Made by a program: the position numbers and the translations under genes. Source: Ischnura elegans (taxonomy: Eukaryota > Arthropoda > Insecta > Odonata > Coenagrionidae). From it: a DNA stretch of 64,000 nt. The stretch spans positions 97,605,073 through 97,669,072 of the forward strand of contig NC_060253.1 of assembly GCF_921293095.1 (NCBI RefSeq), in the 5' to 3' direction. Below, one piece after another: positions 36,601 to 48,405 of this stretch. Position 1 is the stretch's first letter. Each line of letters begins with the position of its first letter. The notes beneath the pieces are model-generated. The model saw only the letters and a list, made by a program, of their open reading frames with translations. It was not told the DNA's origin and searched no databases.

Positions 36601-37140
36601 TCACTTTTTCTTCCAGAAGTGAATTGACTGCTTTAATTTTGGTCCTGGCATTACTTAATCTTTTAATTTTGCTCACTTTCGAAATTTTGATGGGGAAACA
36701 GCCCAGACTTTCAAAACTCGAATTCTCACGTTTAAAATTATCTTCATGCTCAACACAATGTGGTGCATCTTCAACCTGAGGGTCCTCTAAACTCGATATA
36801 AAAGCTGCACATTTAGGGCATAACTTCTGACCAGGCTTCACAGATCTTCCACTATTTACTCCAATTTTTCTTGCTGTCTGCACAGTAATTTCCCTTAAGC
36901 TTTTTCGGAGTGGCCTAGAATGTGTACCAAAGGGATTGCAGCAAGAATGTATAGTTTTCCAAATATACACACTTGTGGTGGAGACAATCTTGTAAATCTG
37001 GTGAGACAGTTTCTGTAAAGGAGATATGACGAAAACCATTCTCCACAGTTAAGTTGTCTTTCAATTCCGATGGAAGATCACTTATGTAGCACAGTCCTTG
37101 TTCTTGTGTGAAAGTGGTCTTGTGGCATTCGTCATCTAAA
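33679..37140 (-). mobile_element. decayed DNA transposon of an unassigned family
   Basis: The span contains a transposase-like gene on the minus strand (34648-37039) and a left end beginning gtgggtcattccatgtcaac, which looks like a terminal repeat. No matching inverted end was found to the right, so the right limit is uncertain. The protein belongs to a family that is common in arthropod genomes and often left as uncharacterised; I cannot place it in a named superfamily with confidence. Confidence 0.6.
34648..37039 (-). pseudogene. transposase-like protein remnant (SDGAVRQYKN family)
   Basis: Minus-strand pieces in order, N to C, are as follows. A Lys-rich region includes a helix-turn-helix-like block (TAEIFNVTEYQVKQARDMRK, about 36370-36430). 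A Cys-rich segment follows (GTHSVCVCMEHQNVKLML near 36050; CMVHRCEQCPG near 35910). Next comes LSHQWTHTDRATIENMQ near 35810, then FFSDGAVRQYKNFKN near 35360, a likely catalytic Asp. A C-terminal domain (YVAPVYENRWYIGCVV near 34880) ends in YHQA and a stop at 34648. Several frameshifts and stops break it into at least four frames. The cut-and-paste role is inferred from the Asp-containing core and family distribution. Confidence 0.7.
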
Positions 37141-40100
37141 AGTTTCCCAATAAATCATTGTGAAATCATCCCTCCATTGTGTAGAACACGGAAATTCACA
37201 CAAAAAGGATTTGCAAACACCAGGGATGTGTAAATTCACAAAATGAGTAGTCCATACACCAGAACTCTATCCTTCAATCACAAAGACTGATGGTATAAGT
37301 GATGTCTACATTCTGCTGAGAGCTAAAGCATAGCAACATTGTAAGCACACTGTGTAGGAGAGGTATGTGTGGAAATATGAGAAAGTAAAAAATTGAAGTC
37401 TAGAGTCCAATGAAAGGAATTTCTAGTGTAACATACACATTCATGTTGCTTACAAAGTGTGAACTCTAAAGAAGACTTGAACTCGAAATAAGTCAAAAGG
37501 TCTCAAATTCCCATACACCTGGAAATTACGTCACTGTTGTGTACGAAAACAGATGGTACATTGGCTGAGTTGTTCAAACAGCTGAGAGGTATGGTTATTG
37601 AAATCTCACGTGTAGTGCCCCATACAGATAATTTACAGCTGATTATTCCATAATCCGGCATTTACATTACTTGAATTTCATTCTTGCACAATACTGATAA
37701 TATAAACTCTATATTTAAAAAAAATGAAGTTTCCCGCGGTAATATACCAACACATCGAAACAAACCTTACGTTAGTTACAGGATCAAGCGACCAAGCAAG
37801 GACGATTTTCAGCATTTCGTGCAGAATAGTCTGTACTCATTGTCCTCGTACAGGTCTGACTACAATTTTTCTGCAGGTGTCACTGCAATTTTTAAAATAT
37901 TTACTTGGCAACCAAACCTTGGCAGCGATTTATTTCTCTTTTTCCATTAATTTCATTGAGATATTTAAATTCATCATTCAAATTACTAAATAGTTCTCGA
38001 ACCTCTACTCTTAACATCTTGCAGTCCTTATGTAAGTAGTTTTGCGGGATCTCATACTAATCCTCAAATCTGAAAATTGCATGTGAAATATTCATCAACT
38101 CCTCCTTGAAATTATTTCTAAACAATTGTCTTTGATGGCAATATATTAGAAAAGTTTATGAAAAGGTAAAAGAGTAAGGATTTCAAACTATATCTCATTT
38201 GTAAAATCATTACTTTCTGATAATTAGAGGGAAAAATTATTTCGAGGATACCTATTTTGTTTCGATGGCAAAACAGGAACAGTATCCACGACACAGGAAA
38301 CTGAGTAAATCCAGGGAAAAATAAATCCTTACAAGAATTCAATCGATTTTGTGGTTGCGTAAATCTTATGCAAGAATTATGTATTCTCTGAGCCGAAAAG
38401 AAAATAAATACGGTGAGCGCTATTCCTGTAATTGTTGGATATATTTTGAGCCATAAAATTGGTCATTTATGCAAATTAAAAGCAAAAAAACAAGCGACGT
38501 CGTTGGTTTTTGTCAGGAGTGAAAGGTTTGGCGTCAAAGTAAAATAATTTAATAATCAACAAGAAAATTCACTTTCCCAGAATCTAAAATTTCAAGCCAC
38601 TACAAATTCCTAAATATTTCTTTCTCCTAATTATGAACTAAAGCAATCAGCCACAAACTCTGGATAAGACTCGAAGAAATTATTTTCATGGTTTTGATTT
38701 TTCGAAACTTCTTCCATTAATTTCAATTTAAAATTTTTTAAACCATATCGAATTTACTAAATAGCTATGGAACTTTTTAATTTTGAAAACATTGTTTAAT
38801 CTCGACTAACATCGCAAGAATACTAATGAAGAGTATTTTTAATCAAAATAAGGCCAACCACACCACTAAAGGACAATGAAAACAACAATTTCCTGAGTTT
38901 TGGTAAACTTCATTATTCTGAGAAATAGCTTAATTTCCATTCGTGCAATTTCAGTGAGATTGATTTCCATCATTTTCACGCTGGTGGATGAGAAGAAGAG
39001 TGAAAAAACAGGAAAAACACACGAAATTTAAATAGCACAAGATTGGCATTGATTTTTTCGGATGAGTGGTATTACACAATCTTTGACTGAAGAACAAAAT
39101 TAAATAGTCGTAAAGTGCAATTATTATGGAAAACTTGAGTATGGTCTTAAAAATATGGGCCCGACAAAACTCGGCATTTTATTTTGATGAGCATTTCTTG
39201 TACCACAGTGATCGGGCGTCACTTAATCTGATTTAACTTCTAGCAATATGATTTCCCTTCTAGCAATAACTATGACCATCTATAGTAAGATCATATCTTT
39301 ATCAGCGATATCATTTACTTAAAACAGCTCTTTCCCGTGGCTTACAATTAAGATTCCAGGCAACCAAAGGGTTTCGAACAGCAAACAGTTCATAGTGATA
39401 CCATAAACGTATATCAAATATAACTGAAGCAGTTTTAAGTTCCTCTTTTACCATTATCAATAAAAATATTCCAAATTCACAGAGTGAGAAGCGATGGGAG
39501 CAAAAATAAAAGAACTTAGGGTGTAGTGACCAGCACGGAGAAAAATTAATCCAATCCGTTTATTCACTGCCTTTTTATATTTGAGTTTGTAAACAAACCA
39601 CCATGTTGTTTGTTTAAATAAATAAATTAAAATTAACAATCGTAGTGAGGAGGCATTATGGTAGTGAGGGACGCGGAAAGAAAAACTAAGGGAACCGTGT
39701 ACGGAGAGAACTAAGAGATAGACTTGTTCTAAAAAGATCGGGAGAAAACCTAACATAGTGGTGTACAGAGAAAAAAGAAGATTAAAGAAGAAATTAAAAG
39801 AGAGACGTGTTCTTAAAAGATCGGCAGAAAGAAGAAAAGGACGCAAAGAAAAAGGAGCCGCCTACGAGAGAGAAAGATCGCGGAGAAAGAGATACGGCAG
39901 AACTCAGTTCGAAGTCAGTTCGTATAAATCTTTCGCCTTTTACCAAAGATTTCCGCGGCGGGAGTTCAATTGTATGTATTGATTGACTATTTTGATTGAG
40001 ACCATTATAACAGAAAGAGAAATTACGCAATATATTAGTATGATATCAGATTGTAAATTGGGCCCAATTAGTCTCCTTAACGAAATTTAGAATACAATCC

Positions 40101-41103
40101 GTAAAAAATGGTTTTCGTGCATATTATTTCTTAATTAAGTGTATTTCTGTACCCTAGGGTAACACGAAATAAGAGGTCGAAGGTGAGTTTCGTTACAAGG
40201 TTTCCTCGAAAAATAATGGTTAGGAGGAAGTGAATGCCGTGTTTTGGTAGAACGGGAGACAGAGGCCTCAGATGAGATGCAAAGTAGTTGATGATGAAGT
40301 GAAAAAGAGGCGTTGTGCAATTGCTAAAATGCAAACTGATACGAAAATTCGGTGGAAAGCTTCGTCAAAAACAATCTTCGGAATGTTGACAATTGATGAT
40401 GATTGTTGCCATGGAATTTCTGCTCGCCTGTGGTCTTGACTATGGTATCTGGCAAATGGCAAAAATGTTTATTCAATTCGAAAGGAATTGAATCACGCTA
40501 TCGAAGCTATGGAAACTTAGATCAATTAATCCCAATTAAATAATTTTCCCGCCACAAAACCGAGCATCATACACCCGATTGTACGTTGAAAATTCCTTCT
40601 ACGCCGCTGAAACTGTGAAAAGTAACGGTTTAATTACGACTTATGAACCACTTTTGGAGTAAAGTACATAAAAGTACTTATTAACAGTAAATATTTACAT
40701 GCATGTAGTTGGGAGAATAAATTTTAACTTTTTTTCATTCTCAATTCAGAAAAAAGCTGGTTTCTGGCAAACTTAATTTTACTACTGTTCGTGCTGTGCA
40801 CTAATAGGTTTCACAGTTAAATTTTGCCTATTTAATTTTCCAAATTCATCAGCGGCGTTCTAGAGGCTAAAAGTATGCCACCTAATCTTTTCAAGAGCCG
40901 TGACGTTCATTCATTGCTCAACGACATTATTTAGGACCAGAACTACGCGCATCCCAAACTTATGGCATGAAAGAAAAGCTACACACAGATCGACCTGTTG
41001 ATACTACTGAGCATATTCTGCGGTAACGGTGAGTAAAGAATCATCCGTGTACTTGCTGCAACCCTGAGGATGTGCCCCAAATCGGACTCAAAGCATCGGC
41101 AAA
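37141..41103. other. AT-rich intergenic sequence
   Basis: No gene found. 39700-39960 holds purine-rich DNA in which two diverged copies of a segment with agagaaaa...gttcttaaaagatcgg occur in tandem. Its Arg/Lys-rich frame has no family resemblance. Confidence 0.45.
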
Positions 41104-41776
41104 AATAGGGTGGTTTCCTATTATTTTTTTATTGGCTAAATCGAAAGATTATCACTCCTGGAGTACGAATTTCACGCTCTTAGATTTTTGAATAACGATA
41201 TCTATTTTTCGCGATTAAACGAAAAGTGAAAATTTTCAAGCGCGCGAAAACGCGACGGCTAAGTAGGAATGCTGGGAAAATTCCGTGTGACGTCATTGTG
41301 GCTCCCGGCTCTGCCACGTGAGGTGACCTTGGGGCGAGGCTTTCAGCGCTGATACGACGCAGGCTGCTCGCAGGTAGCAGAGTACCTTGCTAGCAGGTAG
41401 CGCTTGGCTTATATAAGGATTATTAATACCCTATCAAACGAAGGAAAGTTTCCGAACTTAAGTAATTTAAATGGATGATTGTTAAGAGATGTTTCCCTGA
41501 GCTCTGTGCCTCATGCGTGCATTGGTAATCTCAGACGATGTAAAACTCCTATCTTCTCGTATAGAAACTAGGTCCCTGTGACGTCACGTGGAGTGGAATC
41601 GCATGGGCGCCAATCTGGCGTTTTTCAAATGAGGCTAAAATTGACCGTTAACATTCGTCTAAACTGGGATTTCTAAAACCAAATAATTTGTATATTCATA
41701 TATGAATACACTAATGGTGGGTAAGGAATCGCAATCAATGCATTTCGTTTTCTTTGATGAAGGAAATTACCCTATT
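41104..41776 (+). mobile_element. 666-bp MITE family, copy B
   Basis: Full-length direct relative of 7549-8214, with the same termini (aatagggtggttt / aaattaccctatt) and body, about 85 percent alike by eye. It lies about 450 bp upstream of the MBF2 gene start. Confidence 0.85.
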
Positions 41777-42230
41777 GAGTTTTTAACCCGGTGGAAATCC
41801 CAACAAAAGTTTACCTGACACCTATTTCTGTATAATTTTTTCATGTACCTAATGAGCTTATTGGAGAGCAAATGATTGTAAACGGCGTTTTTCTCCATCG
41901 ATGATGCTCATAGCAGGTATGATAAATATATACTATTCTATTCCCCGTGGATTTCGCTGCACTCTGCAAGAGCAAATACTATAACCCTTACGCCAGGTGC
42001 ACCGACGCGGAAATCTGTGCTCGGGGGGGCGGGTGTCATGATGAGTGCAGCGGAGAAAGCGACCGAAGGCCAAGAAGCCAAGATAGCAAACACATCAAAT
42101 CTATCCTTGGATTGCACTTGGAGCGGCCCCGTTTATTGGGGCTGTTTCGTTCGCGCCTGACGAAGTGTCGCAAGTGGAGGCGCCTTACTTAAAGCGGTGA
42201 CTCGCGCCGTCCGCCCACACGACTCCAGAC

Positions 42231-42371
42231 ATGCCCCGAGCCACGCCGATGTTCCTGCTGCCACTCCTGCTGCTGCTGGTGGGCCCTACGTGGGCCCAGG
42301 ACCCGCTCGACGAGGTCTTCCCACCGAGGCAACCCAGACAGCCGCATGACCTCATCCTCTGCGACATGAAG
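42231..42371 (+). CDS. MBF2-family gene, coding exon 1
   Basis: The ATG follows GC-rich leader sequence (cacacgactccagac). It encodes 47 residues, the signal peptide and a Pro/Arg-rich stretch ending LILCDMK, with donor AAG/gtgcga. A MITE begins 70 bp past the donor. Confidence 0.9.
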
Positions 42372-45300
42372 GTGCGAAAAAACCAAACTAGCCCCAAAAT
42401 TCATTACCTTATTCCTCCACTCCCAGTTATTCCTCCTCACCATAGGCGGATCTAGGGGGAGGCACGGGGGAACGTCCCCCTCCCCCAGACCATTAAAAAA
42501 TATGCAGGACTTTAAATACGGTCCCGTTATCATTGCGTTCGTTTTGTATTACGGGGTATCCTTGTGCTCCCCCAGAAAGAAATTTCAGGATCCAGGATTT
42601 TTTCGGGGGGAGGGGTCTAACAGGCAAACGATCTTATCATTTCTCATATTAAAAACAACATACAACAATTACTGTACGAATCATTCTCTTTATTTTAATA
42701 TGAAATTTATTAATATTGTATTAAAATATTGAGGCTCCATAATGCACAAAACAAAGCTAATGTAATAATAACGGTATTAAAAATCTTCCCTTTTTTTAAG
42801 CATGTAGGGGGCTCCCCCTAAATCCGCCTATGATTGATCCCCTTGGTCTGTCAATGGATAGAGAAAACTTTTCGCTTGTCTATTGTCGCTGTTTTCGGTG
42901 GCACGAATATTACAAGAGGATCCTCAAGTCGGCCTCCAAATCTGTTGTAACCCACGGCGCATTTCAATGGACTTTCTGAAGTTACCACTCGCGTCGCTGA
43001 CGGACAAAGTGATCCGAGTTGAACGGGATTGTGAGGTATAATGAGGGGCATTAACCGAAATTGACATAAAAGATGATATGACCGATCAAATTCATGACTT
43101 ATCAATTTTATTCCACCAAATAAAATACGTGATGCTGAAAAATATTGTTAAAAGCGGATCGTATTGGACTCATCACCGCGCCGAGGACATTTCGATAACT
43201 GATTAAAATGCGACCGAAGTAGCGACGGATATCAGTCCTCCATCGCATAAAATTGGGCCTCCTGGTCGGTGGTGAACAGGAAGTGTAGATTGTTGCAGAC
43301 GCTGCTACTTCTGAACTGATTGTCAAGATTAATTTGTTAATTTTTCAAGTTATCCTTTTTACCCTATTAGCGTATCCGTTTTTATTTATTTGATTTTAGG
43401 AGACGTAATTGTTAAAGTTCTACTTTATTATAGCCGAGTCCAAAGCTTGTGAAACAAAGTACTGATAATTAGTAAAGAAATTTCTATTGTTCAAATATTT
43501 GTACAGTTTTTTCTATACTTTCCCTTGACTCTTTGCGGGCCAACATCGAGGCTGGCTCGACTGGCCTGGTGCAAGCATCATGTCCAAACTCAAGTTGAGC
43601 TCAACATCGCAAGGTTGTGTAAGGAGATTATACAATGGCAATGTTTCAAGAGATGTCACACATAGATAATTTTTAAATAATAAATTCCTTAATTGAACCA
43701 ACAGCATAATATAAAAGTCAGTGTAACTTTACTTTAAACAACAAAATAAAACATTTAAAAGGCGGGGGATCGGGTTAGTGTGGTGGCTAGAGTGTTGGCT
43801 TCCCACCCGGTGCACTCGGGTTCAAATCCCGGCAGTGGCACTTTTCAGAGACTGTTCGATCCCCGCTTGATTGTTGTGTGGAGAACATTTCAAGTACAAC
43901 ACTCTGTCCGTCGGATGGGACGTTACACCGTGGTCCCCTTGGCGCCTTTCGTTAAGAGCAGGCTAATGCCGACGCCGAGTTTCTCTCCACCCTTCCTTCA
44001 TGGCGCAAATGACCTAAGCTGTCGGTCGCCTCCTTCAAAATACCATACCATTTAAAAAGCACCAATGAATGCTATGAATTCTTCAGTTTTTTTACAAAAA
44101 TTAATTTCAACCAGACTATTTGTATTGAAAAAAATGGAGCGCAAAGGGTTAACATATGCGTCCTACCCGGACCTCGCCTACATTTGACAACGACAAGTTC
44201 TCTCCTCCTCTGTCTATCTCTGTACTACCCTTTTCCCACCAGCAAAGACCCCCGACAGTGTCCCGGGTCTCACGAAAGTCACCGTCCTCCACTTGCTTTA
44301 GCCGCACCTACTCAGTCGCAAATATAATCCGAACCGGGTTTATCATGCCTCTCTTGTTTTCCCACGCAGCCAGGCGACCAGCTTCTGATGCGTACGCAGG
44401 TGAAGCAGAAGGGCCAGTTTCTATCCTACGTGGACATGGACTTCATGTACCCGCCCGTGATTGGATACGAATTCACCGAGGTCATCCACTGCATAAAGGT
44501 CACCGACAAGGTGAGTCCTAACACGTTCCTTCTATCTTTTCCTCGTGAATGGCACCTCAGAGCAGTGGCGGATATTGGGGGGGGGGGCTGAGAGGGCTAT
44601 AGCCCCTTTGGGTATCCATTTTACACTAGATACACTAGTAGAATGGTAATTTTTTCGACCCCCACTACTGCTGGAATTTTAACTCCCACGTAGCCTCCCC
44701 ATGTCCCTATCCTGGATCCGCCACTGCCTAGGAGTAAAAACATACATAAGACCTAAATGAAGCTACGTAGCACCAATTGTGGACGCCAAAATTGTAACCC
44801 AAAATTCAGTTTAAATGTACTGGAAAATGACAATAGGTTGCAAATAAAATGTGTATTAGATTTTGTTTTAATTTTTAGAGTACTTCTCCGCGAGTATTCA
44901 AATAAATTGAAATAAATATCATAATATGGATAAATTGCGGAAACGACTGACCACGTCACTGAGTAGAATTTTGATGTCTTTATTTTATTCAAAAATTAAA
45001 ACTTTTAGTGAATTCCTCACTTTTATTTTCCCGACCTGGTTCCCGACAGTTTTACCTTGTCATCACCAAAGAAATTTTATCGAGAAGACGAAATAAATAG
45101 CATTAAATACATACGTAATCGTCACAGACAGCCAATCAAACCCATCACGTGGTCTTCGATTTTCCATTTATAGCTTGGTCGTATCGCATGCTGGCAGGAG
45201 TTACTTAAACAGTACCAGGGAATAGAGTAGAAAGTTAGTTCAGTGCATAACTTTTTGCACAATGAAAGGGCACTTACTTGCCAATCCAAAGAAACGTCTC

Positions 45301-46901
45301 CATCAACTTTGTGACTAGATCATAACGGTACATTATGCAGCGTAATCGAGAAAACATCACTCTCACACGACCAGACTTTTTTTGTGACTTACTACTGGTA
45401 TCAAACTCATGCTAAGTGTCGAAATCTGGGTCAGACTATTAACACTTTATGGAAAAAACTATGTTAGTATATCTGTGATTATGTTTCATGCTACTAATTT
45501 ACAATCACAGGTTTCCGCGGCATTACATGGATAAAGTCAGAAATCTATAAATTCGGCTTCAACTCTATGAAAATTCATGTTGAATGAATATAAACAGACT
45601 TCGTAAATTTTCACTGAATTTATTTTATGGTACGACGCGTTTCGACGCTAAGGCGTCATTCTCGTGTACAAAGATAATAAACGGGCCAACCTCAATTTAT
45701 ATCCGCTAGGGACTATTAAGTGAGGTAATGGTAGGGGGGATGAAGTCAGCATTTTTGGTCTCCATATTCGTACGTTGGAAAAGATTTTATAAAAATTCGC
45801 AAGCTATAAGAGGAAAATTCCTGGTTTTCGCGCCTAAAATCCCCGAAATATGTGTGAAAAACGAAGATTCTTTCCAACTGTAGTGAATCATTATCAACAT
45901 ACCCGGACGGAGTCCGAAAATGCTGACATAAGTCTTTCTACTAATCTTGAAATTTTTGGGGTGCATAGAGTAGAACCTTGCCAATAGTTGCTCGCATCCA
46001 AAATATTAAAATATCCATTTGAGGAATTTCTCCGGGTTTTCAGTCGAGTAAATGTCTCCATGGTCTCCGACTCAGGTGCCGTCGAAACCTAACCTAAACG
46101 TTGGCGGCCACATTCGGAGAAGACATTAACCCGGCTTAAAAACCAGGGAGAATTTTCAGAATATCATTCGTCGGGAAAGCATCAAATTATACTTGGTAAT
46201 GTCTCCATGGCTTCTGGGTATCAAAACGCAGGATTTTTTGGTGACGATAGTTTTGCTTAGGTATAAAGTTAGTATTGACAAATTTTTCCCGAGTTTTTAC
46301 GGAAAGACTTTGACTGACTGTCCTTTATGATAGAAAAATAAAAAAATTGTTTACAAAATTTCTTATCATGATGAACAAATTTGCTTTAAATTATTCTGAT
46401 AGCTTTTAAAAGTGCTTCGAAATTACACTTTATGCAAACCACGTTTTTCATCAAAATTTGCCCAGCCGCCCTTTTAAAAATGGCTCCCAAAAAAAAGAAT
46501 GGCTTGTAAATTTTTTTCAAATGGTGTTTTGTGATTGTCTACTTGTAGGGAACCAATGATTAAAAAATCAGGATAATCAAAAATGTTGAACAACATTACC
46601 TAGGTGATTCGGAATGGATTGATCCTAAAAAAATCCAACGCGGTGAAATCCAGAAGCCATGGAGAAATCAGTTGGTAGTTAATTGAAATGTCTTCTCTAA
46701 TTCTCTTATTTTCCCATTCCACAATAGGTTAGCGACGGTAATGGCGGATACGCGACCATCAAGAGCGGAGGCCTCAACCAGAATGCGGTCACCATCAACC
46801 TCCGCTCGCAACTCGGCAAAGGGATCGAGTTCATATTGGAAGTGTACGGACAGGACCCGACGGCGGCGCCTCCAGCCGCCACCACCGACAGCAACAATTG
46901 A
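42231..46901 (+). CDS. MBF2-family secreted protein, complete three-exon gene
   Basis: Coding exons 42231-42371, 44370-44510 and 46728-46901 join in phase 0 across GT-AG introns to give 151 residues. Residues 7-22 (FLLPLLLLLVGPTWA) are a signal peptide with likely cleavage before Gln23. Exon 2 contains GDQLLMRTQVKQKG and the region before the conserved core. The core CIKVTDK/VSDGNGGYATIKSGG spans the second junction, followed by VTINLRSQLGKGIEFILEVYG; this is the insect MBF2 domain. Two cysteines, 44 and 88, could pair. The C-terminal tail is rich in Ala, Pro and Thr and unrelated. MBF2 was named from a silkworm transcription co-activator, but most members carry signal peptides and are probably secreted; the role of this one is unknown. 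It is transcribed toward pburs. Identification of family is firm. Confidence 0.9.
42441..42832. mobile_element. MITE (392 bp) in MBF2-gene intron 1
   Basis: The termini cataggcggatctaggggga and the complement of tccccctaaatccgcctatg form good inverted repeats. The ends resemble the hAT-type group (ggcggatccagg), but no clean 8-base duplication was seen. Confidence 0.8.
42870..43030 (-). repeat. dispersed repeat, copy 3 of 3
   Basis: The minus strand matches 5188-5330: ccgtcagcgacg, gaaatgcgccgtgggtt, gaggatcctcttgtaatattc, in the same order. It lies in intron 1 of the MBF2 gene. Confidence 0.6.
43761..44048 (+). mobile_element. tRNA-derived SINE, apparently full length (288 bp)
   Basis: The tRNA-like head has an A box (gtggtggctagagtg) and a B box (cgggttcaaatcccg) with normal spacing. 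A body follows (ggatgggacgttacaccgtg, ccgacgccgagtttctctcc) and a short tail of ataccatacca. A 9-base direct repeat, catttaaaa, flanks it (43752-43760 and 44049-44057). It is inserted in intron 1 of the MBF2 gene, in the same direction. Confidence 0.92.
44370..44510 (+). CDS. MBF2-family gene, coding exon 2
   Basis: The acceptor tgttttcccacgcag is followed by 47 codons from PGDQLLMRTQ to IHCIKVTDK, with donor gtgagt. A 164-bp hAT-type MITE lies 52 bp downstream in intron 2. Confidence 0.92.
44563..44726. mobile_element. hAT-type MITE (164 bp) in MBF2-gene intron 2
   Basis: Ends CAGTGGCGGATATTGGGG and complement of cctggatccgccactg. The target duplications cctcagag and cctaggag agree at 6 of 8 bases. 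Confidence 0.85.
44990..45690 (-). mobile_element. possible retroelement 3'-end remnants
   Basis: Two stretches read on the minus strand resemble 3' ends of LINE- or Penelope-like elements. One is ggtgatgacaaggtaaaact then cgggaaaataaaag (45070-45020). The other is gaatgacgccttagcgtcga then aacgcgtcgtaccataaaat (45665-45625). No coding part is present, so class is uncertain. Confidence 0.3.
46018..46165. repeat. short foldback in MBF2-gene intron 2
   Basis: ggaatttctccgggttttca ... gtaaatgtct at the left mirrors the complement of the right side (agacattaacccggcttaaa ... ccagggagaatttt). Arms about 40-50 bp. The arm sequence resembles 55800-55840 (ctcacccggctgaaaacccg). Confidence 0.6.
46728..46901 (+). 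CDS. MBF2-family gene, coding exon 3 (terminal)
   Basis: The acceptor ttcccattccacaatag precedes VSDGNGGYATIKSGG, the most conserved part of the domain. The exon ends in TGA after a short Ala/Pro/Thr tail. No canonical aataaa was found close downstream. Confidence 0.92.
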   Translation, partial: VSDGNGGYATIKSGGLNQNAVTINLRSQLGKGIEFILEVYGQDPTAAPPAATTDSNN

Positions 46902-47027
46902 GCGCGATTAAGCGCTGACGTTGTATTTTCTGCTCTCAATATAATCACTGTCGAAGCCATTTCTCTCTCTCTGAGAAGGAAGTCTTTGATTTCAAAACTT
47001 CACTTATCCTATTCATGTTACCGTACC

Positions 47028-47681
47028 AATGGATAGCAAGGGAAACTAAACGGAAGCCGAAACAAGTAAAATTTCAATAGTTTCGTTCCCGGGAGCGAAA
47101 TGTAGAAACGAAATGGATTTAAACCTCGGGAGCTAAACTCAGGGTCGAAACGAAATCGGAGTCAAAACTACTTCGGGTCGAAACTGAACTAAAACTCTGG
47201 GACGAAACGAAACAATGTTTCGCACCGGAGGGACCACGCGCTTTACCTTCGAATAGTTCAGTTTCGACCCACACACCAAGTACGAAGTATGGTTGAATTA
47301 AGTACAGGTTCGGCCTACCGCCGTTAGATTCATGGTGCACCCATAATTTTACCACTAACAGGAGAGCGGTGAAGGCAAACCGGCCATTCGATTTTTAAGT
47401 TCAATGTTTTAACCTCTCTACACGTATGTCAAACTTAATGGGTCGAAACTATTCCGTCTTATCCCCCTCCACTCAACTTTTGGGATCGAAACTTTAATAT
47501 GAGCAGCGGAGTTTCGATTAAATCGTTTCATTCCCGGGAGTAAAGTTTCGTCCCGGGTCGAAACTAAACTCCTTGGTGATTTTGATTTCGTGCAGGAAAG
47601 AAACTAAACCTAGGCCTCGCATTGTCATTTCCTTCCGAGTCGTAACGTAACATTTTCGTTTCGTTTCACTTGCCATCCCTG
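47028..47681. mobile_element. hAT-type element with many gtcgaaac-type motifs
   Basis: The ends aatggatagcaagg and complement of cttgccatccctg are inverted. The target duplications accgtacc (47020-47027) and accgtgcc (47682-47689) agree at 7 of 8 bases. The interior holds more than ten copies of gaaac/gtttc motifs, often as gggtcgaaact or gtttcgttcccggga, in both orientations. No transposase. It starts about 125 bp after the MBF2 stop codon. Confidence 0.82.
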
Positions 47682-48316
47682 ACCGTGCCTACTACCATTG
47701 CTCGAAAACGAGCATCTCTTCTACCGGGGATGTTCCCAAAAAGCAAGTGTTGCATGTACGTGTTTGTCTGTGAGTGGTTTCTCAATCAAGGATAACTTAG
47801 TGAGGCCCCTTTGTCCCTCGAAAAGTTTACTTCGAATTGAGTGGCTGCTTTAAAGGGTTACCGCTTGAGATGCTGGGTTTGGTCACTGCTGCAAGTCCTC
47901 CCATTCCAGCAAATCAATACAATAATTTATTTCGTACCTGTGGCGGGATCAATAACGCTACGGCCATTGGAGACTACTTATCTGTTTCACTATTGCGGCC
48001 GTAGAGATAACTTCACCCACTCAACTACATGAGAAGAATACGAGTCCTACCACCACGCATACCCTGCTGCGTCGGTATTGAAGAGTCTCTTTCAGTTTAA
48101 CACGAACAAGAACTAAGAGAAGACACTATCGGTGTTACAATTCTTTATTTCTGCTCCGTTCCTTGAGCTTGGAGGGTGAAATAAGGCTGTGCAATTATAA
48201 TCAGTTAAAAGATAAACGAAGTAACGGAGATTTAAGCTATATTTTATGCAGTATCTTAAGCATGAATATTGGTACTACATGGGCATAAGTTTGTGTCATT
48301 GAGTGTCATTTCTAGT

Positions 48317-48405
48317 CCGAGACAATACAGCGCTAATGCACAGAGGGACCGCATTAGCGTACTCGGCTCCTATTTCGAGGGTCACAGGTGCAAATCCTGC
48401 TTTAA
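48317..48405 (+). mobile_element. 89-bp tRNA-like retroposon with perfect 12-bp target duplication
   Basis: The insert is flanked by identical gtcatttctagt (48305-48316 and 48406-48417). It has a B-box-like acaggtgcaaatcctgc near its 3' end and a hairpin-capable middle (gctaatgc...gcattagc). It resembles a reverse-transcribed tRNA or the bare head of a SINE with no body. Confidence 0.72.

Noticed and set aside
39758-39982. Arg/Lys-rich 74-codon frame
   Set aside because: It follows from purine-rich, partly duplicated DNA; low complexity and no homologue recognised.
42851-43326. Open frames of 84 and 72 codons in MBF2-gene intron 1
   Set aside because: The region is a copy of a dispersed repeat and has no splice sites that fit the gene.
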